In this document: positions 46,701 through 55,891 of the stretch, one piece after another
Position numbering within the stretch: position 1 is the stretch's first letter
Layout of the letters: each line of letters opens with the position of its first letter
Source of the DNA: Siderastrea radians
Taxonomy: Eukaryota; Cnidaria; Anthozoa; Scleractinia; Rhizangiidae
Length of the DNA: 64,000 bases
Assembly (NCBI GenBank): GCA_964017195.1
Contig: OZ024895.1
Coordinates: 45,533,673-45,597,672, forward strand
Reading direction: 5' to 3'
Notes under the pieces: generated by a model
The model's database searches: none
Told to the model about the DNA's origin: nothing
What the model saw: only the letters and a program-made list of their open reading frames with translations
Translations under genes and position numbers: made by a program

Positions 46701-49700
46701 ATAAAAAATACAGCACTGTCCATTATGACACTTGACCTACAATACCAAATGAAAATTGTCCCACAATCAGTTTTTGCAAATACAAATTTTAAAACTGATT
46801 TAGATTTCAATCACTAGGTCTGCGACCAATAGGCTTGTGATTTACGAAACTCAGTAAATTCAACTCACTTTGTGACAACCTGTCCCTCTGTGTCAGCGAA
46901 CAAAATTTTCTGTCTCACTTCACAATGGTGTCTATATCTCCGAGAACCGCAAGCCTTCATTCTTACAGTAGTTTCTCTCGAGATGAGACTCTCCTCTCTC
47001 AGGACGAGAATCGCGTCTCACAAGAGGGTGGTAACTTACTTTTGAGTGGTACTGTACTTACTGAAGCAGCTAGCAGTGCCGTGTATCCCGTTTTATCTGC
47101 GACATCCACATGTACCTTTCCAGTTTCAATCAAACTCCTGACTTTAATGCAGTCGCCTGCAGCTGACGCTCTCAAAAGTTCTTCTGAGGCCTGCTCAACA
47201 GGTCCCTTTGGTCCCTTATCACCACGAATGCCTTCTAAAATGTCAGAGTATGAAAAGGAACTTGAAATCTGAGACAACAGTTTACTGTTGTCAAATCTTT
47301 CGAAGTCTTGTAAGGAAGGTGTTGAGTTTCTAACATTCTCCTTTGCAGTATTAGCTCGTCTCACTTTCCCCGATAAATTGTTTCCTGCATTCACGTTGTA
47401 ATTTGAGTAGTGCTGGAAGAGGAATGCACTGTCCATGACTGAGCAGAGTTTGATAAGACGCTCACCAGCCCATAGACCAACATCTTTTTCATTGTTAGCA
47501 TAAGTCATTATCCCAGGGCCATCTCTTTCATCTCTTCTGTATATTCCCTGTAAAGTAAAGATAAAATCAATTAGAATCTTACAACAGACTCTCACTAGCT
47601 CTCGTTACTGTATCTCAAACAGTGATGGGGGGCTAACACAGGCAGGGACATTGGCCAGAGGTCCACCCCAGGTCACATTGTCAAGTTACTGGTTAAAAAC
47701 GTAGCACAAGGTTTTCACCAATCATAGAATATAGTAAAGCAAGTAAATAAATAAATTATATTAGTATAATTTTAATGTTATATTCATCATGCTACCCGGT
47801 GAATATACACTGTAACATTTCAAGACGCCGCTGCTAAGCTACAATGTAAGTTACTTTTTTCGTGTGTTTTTTGTCAAGTTTTAGCTCTTTGTTCATCATC
47901 AGAGAGGTAAACTCTGATATGCCTATCTATATATTAACAGAACAAATGTCGGAAAAAATCAAATGCCCCGAGCGGGATTCGAACCCATGACACCCCGATC
48001 TCATGGAAGGTGCTCTAATTTAAACCACTGAGCTACCGAGGCAACCACAGTGGAGTGAGTCAAATATTTGCTACAAAGGAAATTGATTACCAGACATTTG
48101 CTCCCAGGCCTCTCGGACTGGGAATTACTTCTGGGGGTCGTCGAGACGCATTGTTCATCGGACCCAGATGTTATAGACCATTACAAATGTAATACGTAAT
48201 ACGGCATATTTCGAACAAATGTTCATCATCAGAGAGGTAAACTCTGATATGCCTATCTATATATTAACAGAACCAATGTCGGAAAAAATCAGTAATTCGC
48301 CTTCAGTGAATAACAATAATTGTTAAATAACCCTCATTTACATGTACACACAACATGTGCTAAAGCCATAGGCTTGTTGGCCCACATATATGAAACAAGA
48401 AAGCCTAATGGGCATTTTAACCGGCTGTTCTGACCCTCCTCACCCCTAGGTTTCACAAATGTTAGCACGTTCCTGTATTTATACGAACCGGCGTGACGAA
48501 AAGTGTGATTGTGTGACACAATATTTTGACAATAGCATTACTGGATGACATAATATTTTAACTCTGATGACTCAGCTTATCTTTCTTATCACTTTTATTT
48601 CTGCTGAAAAATACAAATTGACTCAAACGTAATGAATGTCAGTATAAATTCGTCCACAACTGAGAATGCTTACACAGGGAAGACGAAGTATTTGCTGTCG
48701 TGCCTAGACCGTAAATACAAACAGTGAACATAGCAGTAGAATCAAAATATAACGCTTGAGAAACAAGAGCTCGAGCAGATCGTCAGAGTATGGGGCACAT
48801 TAAGGCATATCTCATGACGTGATGTTTAAATCCGGTTTGCTAACCCGGGAGTCCCCTTGCAAAAGTAAAAAAGTTGACTCGGAATTCGTAACGTAAACAA
48901 ATTGCCTCATACCCAACCAAGGCAACAGCAAACACCACACGCAAACCGCACTCGTCGCTCGATAATATTCAGTTATTTTCTATCTTAAAGAATCGTAACA
49001 ACTACCTTATTAATTGATCTCCTTATTAATGACCGATTCCTTTGTCTTTATGCAATTCAAATCAACTTCGCCCCTCAAATAAACACTCATCTCTCTCCCT
49101 TCTCAAGAACTATGATGTATCAATGGTGCAATCCACTAATTGCATCATCATACTAGTGCCAATCCCTTCTCTTCCTAAGCCACCATTCCTTACCGCGCTA
49201 ATAAGCTGCAAACACAGCTGTCGTTTCTCTCCTCTGCGAGATACAGGTTACCCAATGAGAAAACTTACAATCTACTGCGGAAACCGTCCCCCCATAAAAC
49301 GCCAAGGGAAACTGCCTCTCACGCAGCACCATATTACACCGCTGCTATACAAAACGCAACTTTCAAAGCAAATCACATTCACAGAAGAATGATATGCTCC
49401 TCACATTCACAAATCCTTCCACTCCCACATTTTTACATCCCTAAAAGTGTCATTCCCCATAACAAAACTCCTGCACTAAAAAAAATTTTCACCATAACCA
49501 CTAACTAGATCCGACAACACAGCCAATTTCGCATTCAATCCTATTAGCTGCTTTACTCAGTTGCGCATGCGTTATACAAGACAAATACTGAAACCCCATA
49601 CTTAACAACCCTGGGCCATTCATATCTTAACTACTGTAAATTAAAAGACAAGAACACATGAAGGTAACATTCAGCAGACTAATATGCGCATGCGTCTTAT

Positions 49701-51478
49701 ATAAGACAGTGTCACTCCTGAGCACCCGTACCACAAGCTTTACAGCACTTTGTTTGTATGTTAAGCCAACTGACCATAAAAAAAAAACTGTGTCCATGTT
49801 ATAAGCTGGCAGTCGACGGCCGGTTAACAAACATTTGGAAAGAATTAGCAAATTGAACATAACAAGTAAGAATCCCAAATGGCTGGAGACAGACCAGTTG
49901 GCTATCTACAAACATGGCTGAGGAGTTGAACTCAGGACTTAACCGATAGACAACTCCAGCTAGTGGCCAGAACATGATTTCAACTTGGGGTGACTGAGTT
50001 GAAATCTAGCACCCTTAATCACTCAGCCATGCTGCAAATTACTTAAATGCAAAATTAATTCCTTCAATTGACACTTCTTAAAAACCATTACAATTTGTTT
50101 CGTATGTTTACAAATACCACACTACAGACTGTACAGACCTCAAATTTGTTACCACTTGGGAAAGTGAACGTTCCAAAGCCTTCTTTCTTATCATTCTCAA
50201 AGTGGCCTTCAAATTTTGTACCATCTGGCCAGGTGTAAACTCCTTTACCATGTTTTCTATCACGATAAAACTCTCCACTGTAACTCTGAAGGAGAACAAA
50301 GACCTAATTAATACAGACTGTTTTTTTGGTTTTCTCTTCCAGTCATAGTATCCTTCCTTGTAGGGTTATCCCTCAGAACATTTGTTAGGTTTCTGTAATG
50401 GATCACCAGTACAAATTTCAGACTTCTCAACCTATAGTAGAGAAACTAGAAACCTAGAGATTTTCAAAATGAACGTCCTAAAACCTGGAGATTAAGGGGA
50501 TAATAAATTTGCTGACATTTGTTTCAGAAATCAATCAAAATGAGAGAGAGACTGGTACATATACTTATGTGGCAAGAGTGACATTTCCAAATACAATGCA
50601 ATGTGACTTCTCAATAATTTGTGTCTTGTCTCTTGTAACGATCTATCTTGGCTTAATTATGCAAGCCACAGAAACACAGCCAGGGGAAAGACAAAAATTT
50701 CCAAAACTTATGCCTGCGTCAAAGAGAGGAGTTCTTTTTCAGCATTATTAGCAGGATGACTATTTCGTGCCTGTCAGACCATCAGACTCCTTATTTTTAG
50801 GTGACCCCCCTACCTCCCCCCCCCCCTTACTACAGAAGCTTACATACATATTTTCCGACAGATTAGGTACCTGACGCGTGGTATGACGCTAGAAGTACAG
50901 ATACTCAAATTAAGTTTGTATATTGTATTTTCTGGTGATCCAGCAGTATACATGCATCATTATTTTACAAACGAATCACCTTGGCAGCACTATTTAGAAC
51001 AAATCAAAAAAAATCAAGTGACTCGAGAACCTATGTAATCAAACGTTCTAAGCATCCTTTATCTTCTCGTTAGAGCCCTTAAACACGTTAAAGGGCTAAT
51101 TACACGACTACAAAATGGTAAAATTGATACTAATCCAGACCATTCCTACAGTCGACTAATTGAAGCTTTTGTTTTTTGGCTTACCTCTCCATCCGGCCAG
51201 GTGAGAGTTCCGACACCGTGTCTCAAGTCCCTCACCAAAGCCCCGTTATAAATCGAACCGTCCGGCCAGTATTGTTTGCCATTACCGTGCCTAGTATTGT
51301 CAACATATTCACCATCATAACAGGCGCCATTGGGCCATTTAAAAATCCCTTTCCCGCTCTTTTTAGTTCCTTCAAGTTCGCCATGATAAACAGCCCCGCT
51401 TTTGTACTCCCGGCGATATTGGCTAGTGTTTAACCGAAGCACTTGATTCGAAGTAGAGACCTTTGTGCTTCTTTTCAT
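31549..51478 (-). CDS. ANKMY1: ANKMY1: MORN, ankyrin-repeat and MYND zinc-finger protein, complete, 13 exons
   Basis: Exons in transcription order: 51478-51185, 50285-50139, 47547-47062, 46078-45342, 42163-41992, 41720-41541, 41007-40900, 40115-39984, 39253-39146, 37907-37736, 34119-33848, 33371-32990, 31754-31549. They total 3396 bases (1131 residues) and every junction agrees in phase. Residues about 25-185 are MORN motifs, about 285-790 are ankyrin repeats with a long linker, about 1019-1059 a MYND finger, and the C-terminus is a basic Ser/Pro tail. Human ANKMY1, as I recall, has the same MORN-ANK-MYND order and is somewhat shorter (about 940). Its molecular role is not established to my knowledge; all three modules mediate protein or membrane binding. 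The start ATG (51476-51478) has an in-frame stop close upstream. Confidence 0.92.
32270..32727. mobile_element. Inverted-repeat element with GC-rich ends
   Basis: Left GGTCCCGGGGAGATACTC and right GGGAGTACCCCCCCCCCAGG are inverse relatives. CCCTATCC(C/T)AGAC recurs at least three times between them. It lies in the last ANKMY1 intron. Confidence 0.5.
32990..33371 (-). CDS. ANKMY1: ANKMY1 exon 12: MYND zinc finger
   Basis: Acceptor TTCTTCTAG, donor GTAAGG, phase 0 to 1. After a Ser/Pro-rich stretch come the MYND ligands in order: CYEC, CTRC, CSKSC and HREEC (33004-33126). MYND fingers bind proline-rich partners. Confidence 0.92.
33848..34119 (-). CDS. ANKMY1: ANKMY1 exon 11: acidic linker
   Basis: Acceptor GTTGTTTCAG, donor GTAGGA, phase 1 to 0. 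It encodes a charged region with [12 protein letters not shown] and an acidic end ([12 protein letters not shown]). Confidence 0.88.
34386..37085. mobile_element. Candidate DNA transposon with inverted ends, carrying a broken zinc/CXC gene
   Basis: The sequence ATAGTCAGGTGGCTAAGTG, then GATCTATACAGAGCGGACAA and AAGCACCAA, is present at 34394-34456 and inverted at 37025-37075. The arms differ by about 10 bases of gap. Weaker similarity continues outward (CCTCGTTCCCAGG-like on the left, CCTGGGAGCGTTGAGG on the right). The interior carries the - strand pseudogene 35146-36488. The whole lies in the ANKMY1 intron between exons 10 and 11. Exact ends and a target duplication could not be fixed. Confidence 0.65.
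35146..36488 (-). pseudogene. Deleted copy of the zinc/FEN1-like/CXC gene family
   Basis: Translation starts at ATG 36488 ([12 protein letters not shown]), with a first Cys cluster (CIIC and PLRC). A one-base frameshift near 36320 shifts the frame before a basic KSSKRRK stretch and a second zinc motif, CVFC then HMKC (36225-36070). The N-terminal part runs to about 35440. There it joins, in another frame, a C-terminal segment (QAGIWATSD) that ends in a Cys-rich tail, [12 protein letters not shown] and CTPLCKCKC, to TAA at 35146-35148. The central and nuclease parts are missing, so this is an internal-deletion derivative, not a functional gene. Confidence 0.75.
37736..37907 (-). CDS. ANKMY1: ANKMY1 exon 10: helical linker
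   Basis: Acceptor TTTTTTAG, donor GTAAGA, phase 0 to 1. It encodes [19 protein letters not shown] and a Glu/Lys-rich helix, [17 protein letters not shown], likely coiled coil. Confidence 0.9.
38584..38750. mobile_element. Palindromic MITE of about 165 bp
   Basis: ATACCTAATCGCACC at the left mirrors GGTACGATTAGGTAT at the right. The stem continues through TTTGGTACGCTTCGGC to CCATGG near the centre. It lies in an ANKMY1 intron. Confidence 0.8.
39146..39253 (-). CDS. ANKMY1: ANKMY1 exon 9: end of ankyrin block
   Basis: Acceptor TTGTTTCAG, donor GTAAAC, 36 codons, phase 0-0. It encodes [15 protein letters not shown] and the conserved-looking [13 protein letters not shown]. Confidence 0.9.
39984..40115 (-). 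CDS. ANKMY1: ANKMY1 exon 8: ankyrin repeat
   Basis: Acceptor CTCATAG, donor GTGAGT, 44 codons, phase 0-0. It encodes [15 protein letters not shown] and [10 protein letters not shown], the two halves of an ankyrin repeat. Confidence 0.9.
40385..40500. repeat. AT-rich tract with repeated ATTAATTATTAATT
   Basis: Overlapping palindromic TTAATTA units in an ANKMY1 intron. Confidence 0.7.
40610..40800 (+). repeat. Two diverged units of the 106-bp dispersed repeat
   Basis: CTTTCCAGCTGTGCTGTTG, GCTGTACAAAGTGGCTAC and AGTACTTTCCTGTGTCGCTG align in order with the 10030-10370 array. Confidence 0.7.
40900..41007 (-). CDS. ANKMY1: ANKMY1 exon 7: ankyrin repeat
   Basis: Acceptor TGTTTGCAG, donor GTGAGA, 36 codons, phase 0-0. 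It encodes [15 protein letters not shown] and [13 protein letters not shown]. Confidence 0.92.
41541..41720 (-). CDS. ANKMY1: ANKMY1 exon 6: ankyrin repeats
   Basis: The acceptor is the TTATTAG right after a TAA microsatellite; the donor is GTACAT; 60 codons, phase 0-0. It encodes [28 protein letters not shown] and [12 protein letters not shown]. Confidence 0.9.
41992..42163 (-). CDS. ANKMY1: ANKMY1 exon 5: ankyrin repeats
   Basis: Acceptor TTGTTTCAG, donor GTAAGA, phase 2 to 0. It encodes [16 protein letters not shown] and [16 protein letters not shown]. Confidence 0.92.
42360..44536. mobile_element. hAT-like non-autonomous element with two internal tandem copies
   Basis: The ends are inverse: CAGGGCTCGACAAAA on the left and TTTTTGTCGAGCCCTG on the right, a typical hAT terminus. 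Inside, a 647-base unit is present twice in tandem (about 42360-43007 and 43008-43655), each starting with ACAAAAGTCCCG and sharing GGGTCACTTGCCC(A/G)ATGGGC. No convincing 8-bp target duplication and no transposase were seen. It lies in the ANKMY1 intron between exons 4 and 5. Confidence 0.65.
44966..45001. repeat. TATTG microsatellite
   Basis: About seven TATTG units. Confidence 0.95.
45342..46078 (-). CDS. ANKMY1: ANKMY1 exon 4: ankyrin repeat followed by long acidic linker
   Basis: Acceptor ATCCAAAAG, donor GTGAGC, phase 0 to 2, 737 bases, the largest exon. It begins inside an ankyrin repeat ([18 protein letters not shown]). It then has about 190 residues rich in Glu, Asp, Asn, Lys and Ser without clear structure, before returning to ankyrin sequence (QVLLAFQR). 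Confidence 0.9.
46232..46274. repeat. Homopurine tract
   Basis: A G run followed by GA-rich sequence in an ANKMY1 intron. Confidence 0.8.
47062..47547 (-). CDS. ANKMY1: ANKMY1 exon 3: last MORN and start of ankyrin block
   Basis: Acceptor CTTTACAG, donor GTAAGT, 162 codons, phase 0-0. It begins [19 protein letters not shown] (MORN-like) followed by [15 protein letters not shown]. After a variable stretch it starts the ankyrin block with [10 protein letters not shown] and [12 protein letters not shown]. Confidence 0.9.
47890..47961 (+). repeat. Left copy of a 72-bp direct repeat
   Basis: It is identical to 48220-48291 except for one base (AGAACA versus AGAACC). The pair brackets the tRNA-like segment. 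Confidence 0.9.
47965..48042 (-). tRNA. tRNA-like sequence, degenerate (pseudo-tRNA or SINE head)
   Basis: On the - strand GCCTCGG pairs with TCGGGGC as a full 7-bp acceptor stem. GCTC/GAGC forms a D stem, and GGGTTCGAATCCC gives a clear T arm and B box. Total length is 78 with normal spacing. The anticodon stem CCTTC/TCGGG is mispaired and the loop lacks U33, so no anticodon is called. It is probably not a working tRNA. Confidence 0.5.
48220..48291 (+). repeat. Right copy of the 72-bp direct repeat
   Basis: Partner of 47890-47961, offset 330 bases. It suggests a tandem duplication or an insertion that copied its flank. Confidence 0.9.
48300..49905. other. Intronic ANKMY1 sequence without recognised features
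   Basis: No coding frames, clear inverted repeats or RNA genes were seen. CT-rich stretches occur near 49080-49200. Confidence 0.5.
49913..50031 (-). repeat. tRNA-related SINE-like sequence
   Basis: On the - strand it starts with an A-box-like TGGCTGAGTGATTAAGG and ends with a B-box-like GAGTTCAACTCC. CATGGCTGAG and CTCAGCCATG close the two ends as an acceptor-like stem. The long spacing suggests a Leu/Ser-type tRNA with a long variable arm, or a SINE derived from one. Confidence 0.4.
50139..50285 (-). CDS. ANKMY1: ANKMY1 exon 2: MORN motifs
   Basis: Acceptor CTCCTTCAG, donor GTCTGT, 49 codons, phase 0-0. It encodes [20 protein letters not shown] and [20 protein letters not shown], two classic MORN units. 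Confidence 0.93.
51185..51478 (-). CDS. ANKMY1: ANKMY1 exon 1: start codon and MORN motifs
   Basis: ATG at 51476-51478; donor GTAAGC; 98 codons ending in phase 0. MORN units include [40 protein letters not shown] and [20 protein letters not shown]. An in-frame TGA lies two codons upstream of the ATG, supporting this start. Confidence 0.92.
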
Positions 51479-52095
51479 GCCTCATAACAAGCTCACAGTA
51501 AGCCTTCTCAACAACAACTTAAGCCTTTGATGCGATACAAATTCCCCTCAATCCAGATTTTAAACTTCAGTACTTCAAAACATTGACTGCTCATGATCAT
51601 ATCATCTGCTACGTTTTGCATTCAATGGCTGCAAATGGCATGTCTTTGTTGCTGAGTGTTGCTAGGTCACCAAATATGGAAAACCATTGTCCGTGAAAAC
51701 AAAAGAAACGAACAAAAATTGCGCGAAAAAAGGTGAGAGGTACCGTTTTAGCCGGTTATAACTCTCAATTTTCTTCCATACTCACAAATTTTCCCTTTTT
51801 CTTTTTTTTTCCTTAGGAAAATGAAGTGAAATATTACACTTACTCCATAGGTGGCTGGATCCATTGGCATTGGCATGGGATGGGGGGGGGGGGGGGGGCA
51901 TTTTAATAAAGAGACAAAATTGAACTTCCTGTTTCCTGCTCCCTTTTTCGATAGCTACCACCTCACGGCGTTTTTGTTTTTGTGAGATATTATGCAATGT
52001 TATGCAATGCATATTTCCCACTGTCCTACACCTTGGGAATCACACTTCCCACTCTACCTTTTCCAAAAGTCTCTCCAATCCTCACATTTTCTGCC

Positions 52096-52220
52096 TTCTC
52101 TCCCTCCCCTATCCCCCTCTCTCCCTCCCCTATCCCCCTCTCTCCCTCCCCTATCCCCCTCTCTCTCCCCTATCCCCCTTCTCTCCCTCCCCTATCCCCC
52201 TCTCTCCCTCCCCTATCCCC
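52096..52220 (+). repeat. Minisatellite of about 20-bp unit
   Basis: TCTCTCCCTCCCCTATCCCC is repeated about six times with small length changes. Confidence 0.92.
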
Positions 52221-53646
52221 TTAATTAAGGATAAAGATTTCTGGATTTCAGACTCGTTTTTAGTATTGATTTTGAATTACTGTAACACACTAGTTCCTCT
52301 GCAGACAACTCTATTTTAATCATGGCAAAGGCTGTGGCTCTTTTTGATGTTAGGAAAATAAATAAAAAATTATTGTATTTGAGGCTGTATTATATTATTT
52401 TTAGTAACTGGCCACTAGGACAGAGGGAAAGCACAACTGGAAATAGGATCTATGTACATATCCTGTTAGGGAAATAGGAATTAGAGAACATTGGAGCTGT
52501 AAAAATGGGATTTCTATCCCCCACCCTTTTAACAAGACCTTCCATAGATCAACAGGCTACCGGTACTTTTATAGGCAAATATGGTCTGGATTTATATACC
52601 TGTATCACAAAGGGACAAGAAGAACTAGGGCAAGTCGAACATAAGCAAATAAGCGAGTGTGAGAAAGATAATAATTCAAAAATTGCCTATACGACATAAC
52701 AATATTCAGTTACTGCAGGCTGTTATGGGATTAATCTGCAATCATAAAGAGGTTGTTTGGAAGAAAGTTCTATTATATGGCTGGATATTTCTATCAGTCA
52801 ATTTCATCGATGTTTTATTTTCTTTTAGCTTTCAAGAAGGAAAAATAAATTTTGATAGGTAAAAATGCCTAGCCAAATTATACAATTTTCTGATTAGTAG
52901 TTTATTCTATAATATGTTTTCCCACAAATCTACAGGCTTTTAACAGCATTGGTGCCATCTGTCAGCTCAATTTTGAAATCAAGTTAGAATGCCACACACA
53001 TTAACCCTTTAAACCCCAGCATCATTATACAAATTCTCCTTACAGGTCTTCATACATTTCATTGAGTACCAATGGGGAGAACTTGTTTAAACATCAAGAC
53101 TATTCATCTTTGGTAATCATTGCCTTAATTCTCATGACCTGTATGTGTTGTAGTGCACTGATATGATGAGGAGAAATTTGATGCTGATCACTACTGGGGC
53201 TTTAAGGGTTAATAAAGCTGACTGATTGATTTATTGACTGAGTTTCCAAAGCATGCATCCAGGAGAACTGACACAAGATTAGCGTATTACGATCCCATAT
53301 TTACATTCCCTTTGGTGTTCATTCAAACTCTCACATGCTATGTTGTCTAATAAAAGTAGGTTGAACTACTACTTAACTGAACCTTACTTTAAAGAAATAT
53401 GTTTCAATGACCACTGTGTGCCAAAAGTGATATTTAGCATATTCACATAGATTTTAATTTGTAGTTGGAAGAGAGGATAATGTGCTATAACAAACTTGAG
53501 AACCTTTAAATGTGGTTTGCCAGTTAAAGAACTGAAACATCTTCCAAGAATTTATAAATAAATATCATGCTAACAAACTCAAAGACATTAAAAAAATCAC
53601 AGGGCAGTAAGAATGCCTTTTAAGTCAGCATTTTACCCGAAAGGAA

Positions 53647-53984
53647 ATACCGTCGTTTTCATCTAAGCGTGGACACGTGAAGAAAAAACATGTTTTAACT
53701 GGATATCAAACGTAGCATGTTTGGCTGCCAAACATTCGAAGTTTGACGGCCGTTAAACTTGCATTCCTACGTGCGTGATCGGGTTTCAATGCCAAAATTT
53801 GTATAAATATTCGACAAGGTCAACATGTTTTCTTACGTGCCGCTTAATATTCCCGAATCTCGAAGAAAAAAATCTAAAATCTACATTTTCTAGGTCTTCT
53901 TCGTTTTCTTGACACCTGCCATGTCAGCGCCAGTTAGAACATGTTTTTCCGTCACGTGTCCACGCTTAGAGGAAAACGACGGTA
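53647..53984. mobile_element. Inverted-repeat MITE with TA at both ends
   Basis: The left arm TACCGTCGTTTTCATCTAAG and on through GCGTGGACACGTGA is mirrored by the right arm ending GAAAACGACGGTA. Arms are about 50 bp. TA flanks suggest a Tc1/mariner-type origin. Confidence 0.75.
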
Positions 53985-54024
53985 AATGAAGATCATTCTA
54001 AAAATTTAGTTTTTACAACTTGTT

Positions 54025-54030
54025 TTTATT
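54025..54030 (-). terminator. Candidate polyadenylation signal for the coiled-coil gene
   Basis: AATAAA on the - strand about 258 bases after the stop codon at 54288. Confidence 0.4.
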
Positions 54031-54287
54031 TCTCATAGTCTTTCAATAATCAATATTAGGCATTTTGAACATTTAAAAAAATGTAGATTTAAATATGAAA
54101 TGTTGATGGATGAACGTGAGTAAATTTGCCAGGCACATAGGAATGTGACGATAATTTTCCCAATATTTGCATTTTGGTCCAACCCAATTGATAGATAAAA
54201 TACAAATAGTCATCAACATTTTAGCAACCCTTGGAACCCCTGACCCTTCTCCTCATTGATAAAGACCTCATAATGTTAACATGTTCT

Positions 54288-55232
54288 TCATGTCGGCAGA
54301 TAGTCAATATCAATAACACTCAGCACATTTTTCACTTCTTCAGTCTCCACTGTGTTGTCCTGACTTATTTGTAAGTTAGCAAAATGACCCCTTAGGTGCT
54401 CAAGAGCTTTCTTATTTAAATCATTATCTTGCTTTTCTTTTTCAAACTTGTCACTCAGACTTTCAATTTCTTTTTGCAATTTTGTTCTTTCAAGCAGATG
54501 TTGTTGCTCTAAGAAGTATTCATGACTACTTATATTTTCCTCAAATTCCCTTTCCTTGCTTTCCAACCTTGACTGAAGTTGCTTATTGTGGAGTTTTTCT
54601 CTATTAAGTTCCGACTCTCTTTGGCTTAATAACTTCTCAATTTCACTCTTCTCAGTTCTTAGTTCTTGACAATCTCCCCTTGCGACTTTCAAGTTAGCAT
54701 GATATCTTCTAACGTCTTCCTTCAACGCTCTGTAATTCACCTTTAACCTTTCATATTTCTTTTTCATAATAAGCAATCTACTTTTCACGAGGTCGTCTGA
54801 CTCAGCTACGACTTGAAACTTTTCCTTCCAAACGTTAATCTCATCTTGCGCTGACTCCAGCATGGCGGCCAGTTTAAGATTCTGCATTTTAGCCTTTTGA
54901 AGAAATTTTCGTAGCATTTTCAATTCACTTTGACTCCATATGCATTCATCCTCGTCCTTCTGTTTTGGTTTGCTTTCATCTTTTCTTTCTCCTTTCTTTA
55001 TAACGCTGGAATCAGTCTGTCTTTTGTCCTCAAGTCGACGTCTTGACTTCAATTCTTCTGCGCTTGTTTTCTTGGCTTTTTCTTGCTCAAAATAAACCTT
55101 TTGATACACCTCACCAAGTTCATCAGTCTTTTCTTTCACTCTTTCGTCTTTCTCAGTACTTTTCAACATCTCATCTACGCTTTCGAACTGAAATTTTGGA
55201 GGGAAAACCTCCGCCACCCAGTGGCCCGCCAT
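54288..55232 (-). CDS. CCDC160: Coiled-coil protein resembling CCDC160, intronless
   Basis: 314 residues. I chose the ATG at 55230-55232 (MAGHWVAEVFPPKF) because its context AAGATGG is a strong start; the frame upstream has only a GTG. Residues 1-25 hold an HW-F-P-F motif, followed by a charged Lys/Glu region. From about residue 100 nearly the whole protein is heptad-like coiled coil, ending in NKKALEHLRGHFANLQ. The HW...F.P.F start and ALE-LR-(Y/H)-A end match what I recall of vertebrate CCDC160, about 325 residues long; function unknown to me. Orthology is inferred from these two motifs and length only. Confidence 0.7.
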   Translation of the reverse strand: MAGHWVAEVFPPKFQFESVDEMLKSTEKDERVKEKTDELGEVYQKVYFEQEKAKKTSAEELKSRRRLEDKRQTDSSVIKKGERKDESKPKQKDEDECIWSQSELKMLRKFLQKAKMQNLKLAAMLESAQDEINVWKEKFQVVAESDDLVKSRLLIMKKKYERLKVNYRALKEDVRRYHANLKVARGDCQELRTEKSEIEKLLSQRESELNREKLHNKQLQSRLESKEREFEENISSHEYFLEQQHLLERTKLQKEIESLSDKFEKEKQDNDLNKKALEHLRGHFANLQISQDNTVETEEVKNVLSVIDIDYLPT

Positions 55233-55891
55233 CTTGTATGCAGCAAGTGTCAGGCGTTTTTTCACCGGTGGGAAGAAGACGAGCCCTGGAAATTAGTATT
55301 TCGTGACATGCGCGATGTGCGTGGAAAAATGCACGAGGATGAGAAAAAAGTTATTTCAACAGATAATAAGTCTTATTTTTTATTAACAAGGAATAATATA
55401 TAGATTTAGCCATGCCTAAAAGCGGAGCCTCCAATGAATAAACTGGTGCTCGTTTCTCAAAAATAGTCCTGAAACTTTTCGCTCTGAAATATATTTCGGG
55501 GCTTTCTTTGGCTCGTTCCCTTTCGAAAAGTGTTTCTCAAAAAGCCCGAAAGTGTTCCGAATTGTCCTCCAAGATTTTGAGGATCTGTTCTGTAAAACCA
55601 AGCTCGAAAGGTCATTCTAGAGGCTGAGCACAGCTTAATTTTTTTTTTCGGGCATCAAACTGAACACATATTTTACTCAGGAGCAGTCTTGCTTGGTTTT
55701 TTAAATGTTTCCATATCCTGTCAATAACTGTCAAGGCTTGTCAAATATCCTTGGATTATTGGCTGTTGGCTTGAATGAACTTGAAACGGCGCTCATGTAC
55801 AACAACAAAATAAAACTTATTCTGAAGTAAATGGGTTATCTTCATCGCGTTCGGATGTTCAGTTAACAAATAACATGAACTGCCCCTATTA
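55233..55891. other. Upstream region of the coiled-coil gene
   Basis: Nothing else is recognised. It should contain the promoter; no TATA box or clear motif was identified. Confidence 0.4.

Larger units (their letters stand above)
51479..54024. other. Intergenic region between ANKMY1 and the coiled-coil gene
   Basis: It has no supported gene. It contains homopolymer G near 51885, a 20-bp minisatellite at 52096-52220 and an inverted-repeat element at 53647-53984. The ANKMY1 promoter should lie at its left end; no TATA box was convincing. Confidence 0.5.

Noticed and set aside
47062..47272. + strand 115-residue frame over ANKMY1 exon 3
   Set aside because: Antisense shadow of the MORN/ankyrin exon, no independent support.
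51982..52319. Three overlapping Ser/Pro/Leu-rich frames
   Set aside because: Produced by the 20-bp minisatellite, which is open in all three frames.
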